From Xylocopa sonorina (lineage: Eukaryota > Arthropoda > Insecta > Hymenoptera > Apidae): a stretch of 64,000 nt of DNA. Location of the stretch: NCBI RefSeq assembly GCF_050948175.1, contig NC_135208.1, positions 2,170,001-2,234,000 of the forward strand. The letters run 5' to 3'. Under the pieces are notes generated by a model. It was not told the DNA's origin, searched no databases, and saw nothing but the letters and a program-made list of their open reading frames with translations. The position numbers and the translations under genes are program-made. How positions within the stretch are numbered: the first letter of the stretch is position 1; the number at the start of each line of letters is the position of its first letter. Of the stretch, positions 61,626 to 64,000 are shown in pieces.

Positions 61626-63150
61626 CATAATTACAATACTAAACAACATATTACAATATCTTATCAAAATAACGAATACAATATCTTATTAAAATAACAT
61701 ATTACAACATCTTATTATAAAAATAACAAATGTAATATCTTATTATCAATAACAATCAATAACAAATACAATATCCTATTATCAAAGTAACAAATACAAT
61801 ATCTTCTTTTCAAATTAACATATTACAACATCTTATTGTAAAAATAACAAATGCAATATCTTATTATCGATAACAATCAATAACAAATACAGTATCTTAT
61901 TATCAAATTAACATATTACAACATCTTGTTATCAAAATAACAAATACAATATCCTATTATCAAAGTAACAAATACAATATCTTATTTTCAAATTAACATA
62001 TTACAACATCTCATTATAAAGATAACAAATGCAATATCTTCTTTTCAAATTAACATATTACAACATCTTATTATAAAAATAACAAATGTAATATCTTATT
62101 ATCGATAAAAATCAATAACAAATACAGTATCTTATTATCAAATTAACATATTGCAACATCTTGTTATCAAAATAACAAATACAATATCTTCTTTAAATTA
62201 ACATATTACAACATCTTATTATAAAAATAACAAATGCAATATCTTATTATCGATAACAATCAATAACAAATACAGTCTCTTATTATCAAATTAACATATT
62301 ACAACATCTTGTTATCAAAATAATAAATACAATATCCTATTATCAAAGTAACAAATACAATATCTTCTTTTCAAATTAACATATTACAACATCTTATTAT
62401 AAAAATAACAAATGTAATATCTTATTATCAATAACAATCAATAACAAATACAGTATCTTATTATCAAATTAACATATTGCAACATCTTGTTATCAAAATA
62501 ACAAATACAATATCCTATTATCAAAGTAACAAATACAATATCTTGTTTTCAAATTAACATATTACAACATCTCATTATAAAAATAACAAATGCAATATCT
62601 TATTATCAATAACAATCAATAACAAATACAGTATCTTATTATCAAATTAACATATTGCAACATCTTGTTATCAAAATAACAAATACAATATCCTATTATC
62701 AAAGTAACAAATACAATATCTTATTTTCAAATTAACATATTACAACATCTTATTGTAAAAATAACAAATGCAATATCTTATTATCGATAACAATCAATAA
62801 CAAATACAGTATCTTATTATCAAATTAACATATTACAACATCTTGTTATCAAAATAACAAATACAATATCCTATTATCAATAACAATCAATAAGAAATAC
62901 AGTATCTTATTATCAAATTAACATATTACAACATCTTGTTATCAAAATAACAAATACAATATCCTATTATCAAAGTAACAAATACAATATCTTATTTTCA
63001 AATTAACATATTACAACATCTTATTATAAAAATAACAAATGCAATATCCTATTATCAAAGTAACAAATACAATATCTTCTTTTCAAATTAACATATTACA
63101 ACATCTTATTATAAAAATAACAAATGCAATATCTTATTATCGATAACAAT
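61626..63150 (+). repeat. AT-rich satellite with ~178-bp higher-order units
   Basis: Subunits ACAAATACAATATCTTATTATC, AAATTAACATATTACAACATC and TTATTATAAAAATAACAAATG alternate. TATCAAAGTAACAAATACAA recurs at 62520 and 62698 (178 bp). It ends abruptly at 63150. Confidence 0.88.
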
Positions 63151-63154
63151 CAAC

Positions 63155-63545
63155 TCGTATCATCTTTCGAAGATCCTCTACCGTATAGCAACGTAATATA
63201 GCACGTACCCTCGAAGTAAAATAGATCGATCAGAGAATCCTTTTGCTGCACGCTCTCGCCATCAGCAGCGTAATTCGTAAGTAGAATTTAAACAGGCCGA
63301 TGGAAATCGCGGAACGAGCCGATCCTTGCGCCGCAACGGCCTTTATCCGCCAAGGTCATCGCGAAAGCGAACGAACGAGATGACTCACGCGCGATTCATC
63401 GAACGCTTTCACTGTTGGCTCGAATCGCGCACTATAGGATCGATCGATCGCTCGTAAGACGAATCGCAACCGTCGCGAGATAGGCGAGTGGTGGGGGGGA
63501 GTCGATTTTCGGTTGGTTAGCACGCGAATCCGTCGTTTAAACTTC
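63155..63545. promoter_or_regulatory. GC/CpG-rich unique island with transcription-factor-like sites
   Basis: A sharp rise in GC between two AT-rich arrays. Contains CCAAGGTCA (63350-63357), an FTZ-F1-type site; TGACTCA (63381-63387), an AP-1 site; and repeated GATCGATCGATCG near 63441. It may be an enhancer or the start of the next gene. No exon was identified, although TTCGTAAGTAG near 63275 resembles a donor. Confidence 0.35.
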
Positions 63546-64000
63546 TGAGATGAAAAATTGCAGCAAAATTAATTTACTATGATAGATATTATAACTTGTA
63601 GGCTAAACTAATTCGAATATTATTATTTTATTGTGCTATTTAAATATTAAATTATTTATTATTTCTACTATTTAATTATTAAATTATTCATTATTACTGC
63701 CATTTATTAATTATTTAAAATTAATTTGACATGGTAGATACCATAACTTATAGGGTAAACTAATTCCAATATTATTCTTTTTCTATACTGTTTGTATTTA
63801 TTATATTGTATTCTACACTAATATTTCTATACTGTTTGTATTTATTATATTTGTATTTTATATTATTAATATTTCTATATTAAATTATTTATTATTACTA
63901 CTATTCAACTATTAAATTATTCATTATTACTGCTATTTATTAATTATTTACAATTAATTTGATATGGTAGATACCATAACTTATAGAGTAAACTAATTCC
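63546..64000 (+). repeat. ~233-bp AT-rich repeats, running off the window
   Basis: Units near 63577, 63732 and 63962 share GATA(C/T)CATAACTTATAG, GTAAACTAATTCCAATATTA and TTATTACTACTATT. They are related to the 245-bp unit at 60296-61035. Confidence 0.8.

Overview
The window is one large invertebrate gene plus about 25 kb of flanking DNA with no gene I can recognise. The gene lies on the + strand and encodes a Frazzled/DCC/Neogenin netrin receptor. I rebuilt it from sequence as 26 coding exons with matching phases (start 1193, stop 38528-38530, 1,481 residues): signal peptide, four Ig domains, a linker, six fibronectin III domains, one membrane helix, and a cytoplasmic tail with P1 and P3 motifs. 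The AT-rich, CpG-containing DNA, the short (62-186 bp) introns mixed with a few huge ones, the TTAGG-type (CCTAA) strings and a mariner-type MITE fit a non-dipteran insect. A hymenopteran (bee, wasp or ant) is my best guess, but that is inference.

Layout: 1-905 upstream duplicated repeats with a 30-bp CCAAT-box array; about 893-1192 a GC-richer presumed promoter/5' leader; 1193-38530 the gene; 38531 to about 39280 presumed 3' UTR; 39282-64000 successive blocks of different tandem repeats separated by short unique islands (41.4-42.0, 43.9-44.3, 46.5-46.9, 49.75-50.4, 54.8-55.85, 57.6-58.5 and 63.15-63.55 kb).

The striking property is that nearly every long intron is filled with tandem arrays. 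One AT-rich satellite family fills introns 10, 17, 21, 22 and 23, and in three of them it switches orientation midway, so the pre-mRNA could fold back on itself. The last intron (32852-38431) is an array of about twenty units. Most of them contain a copy of the real 3' splice site and the first 15 bases of the terminal exon, in the same phase, followed by an early stop and an ATTAAA. Each unit therefore looks like a ready-made alternative terminal exon that would remove the P3 motif from the receptor. A smaller version of the same phenomenon (duplicated acceptors) precedes exon 24. This decoy-acceptor array is the best candidate for something undescribed.

Long open frames elsewhere (532 codons in a CT microsatellite, 734 codons in a 51-bp minisatellite) are explained by the repeats and are not called as genes. 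No tRNA, rRNA, CRISPR or bacterial-type features were seen.
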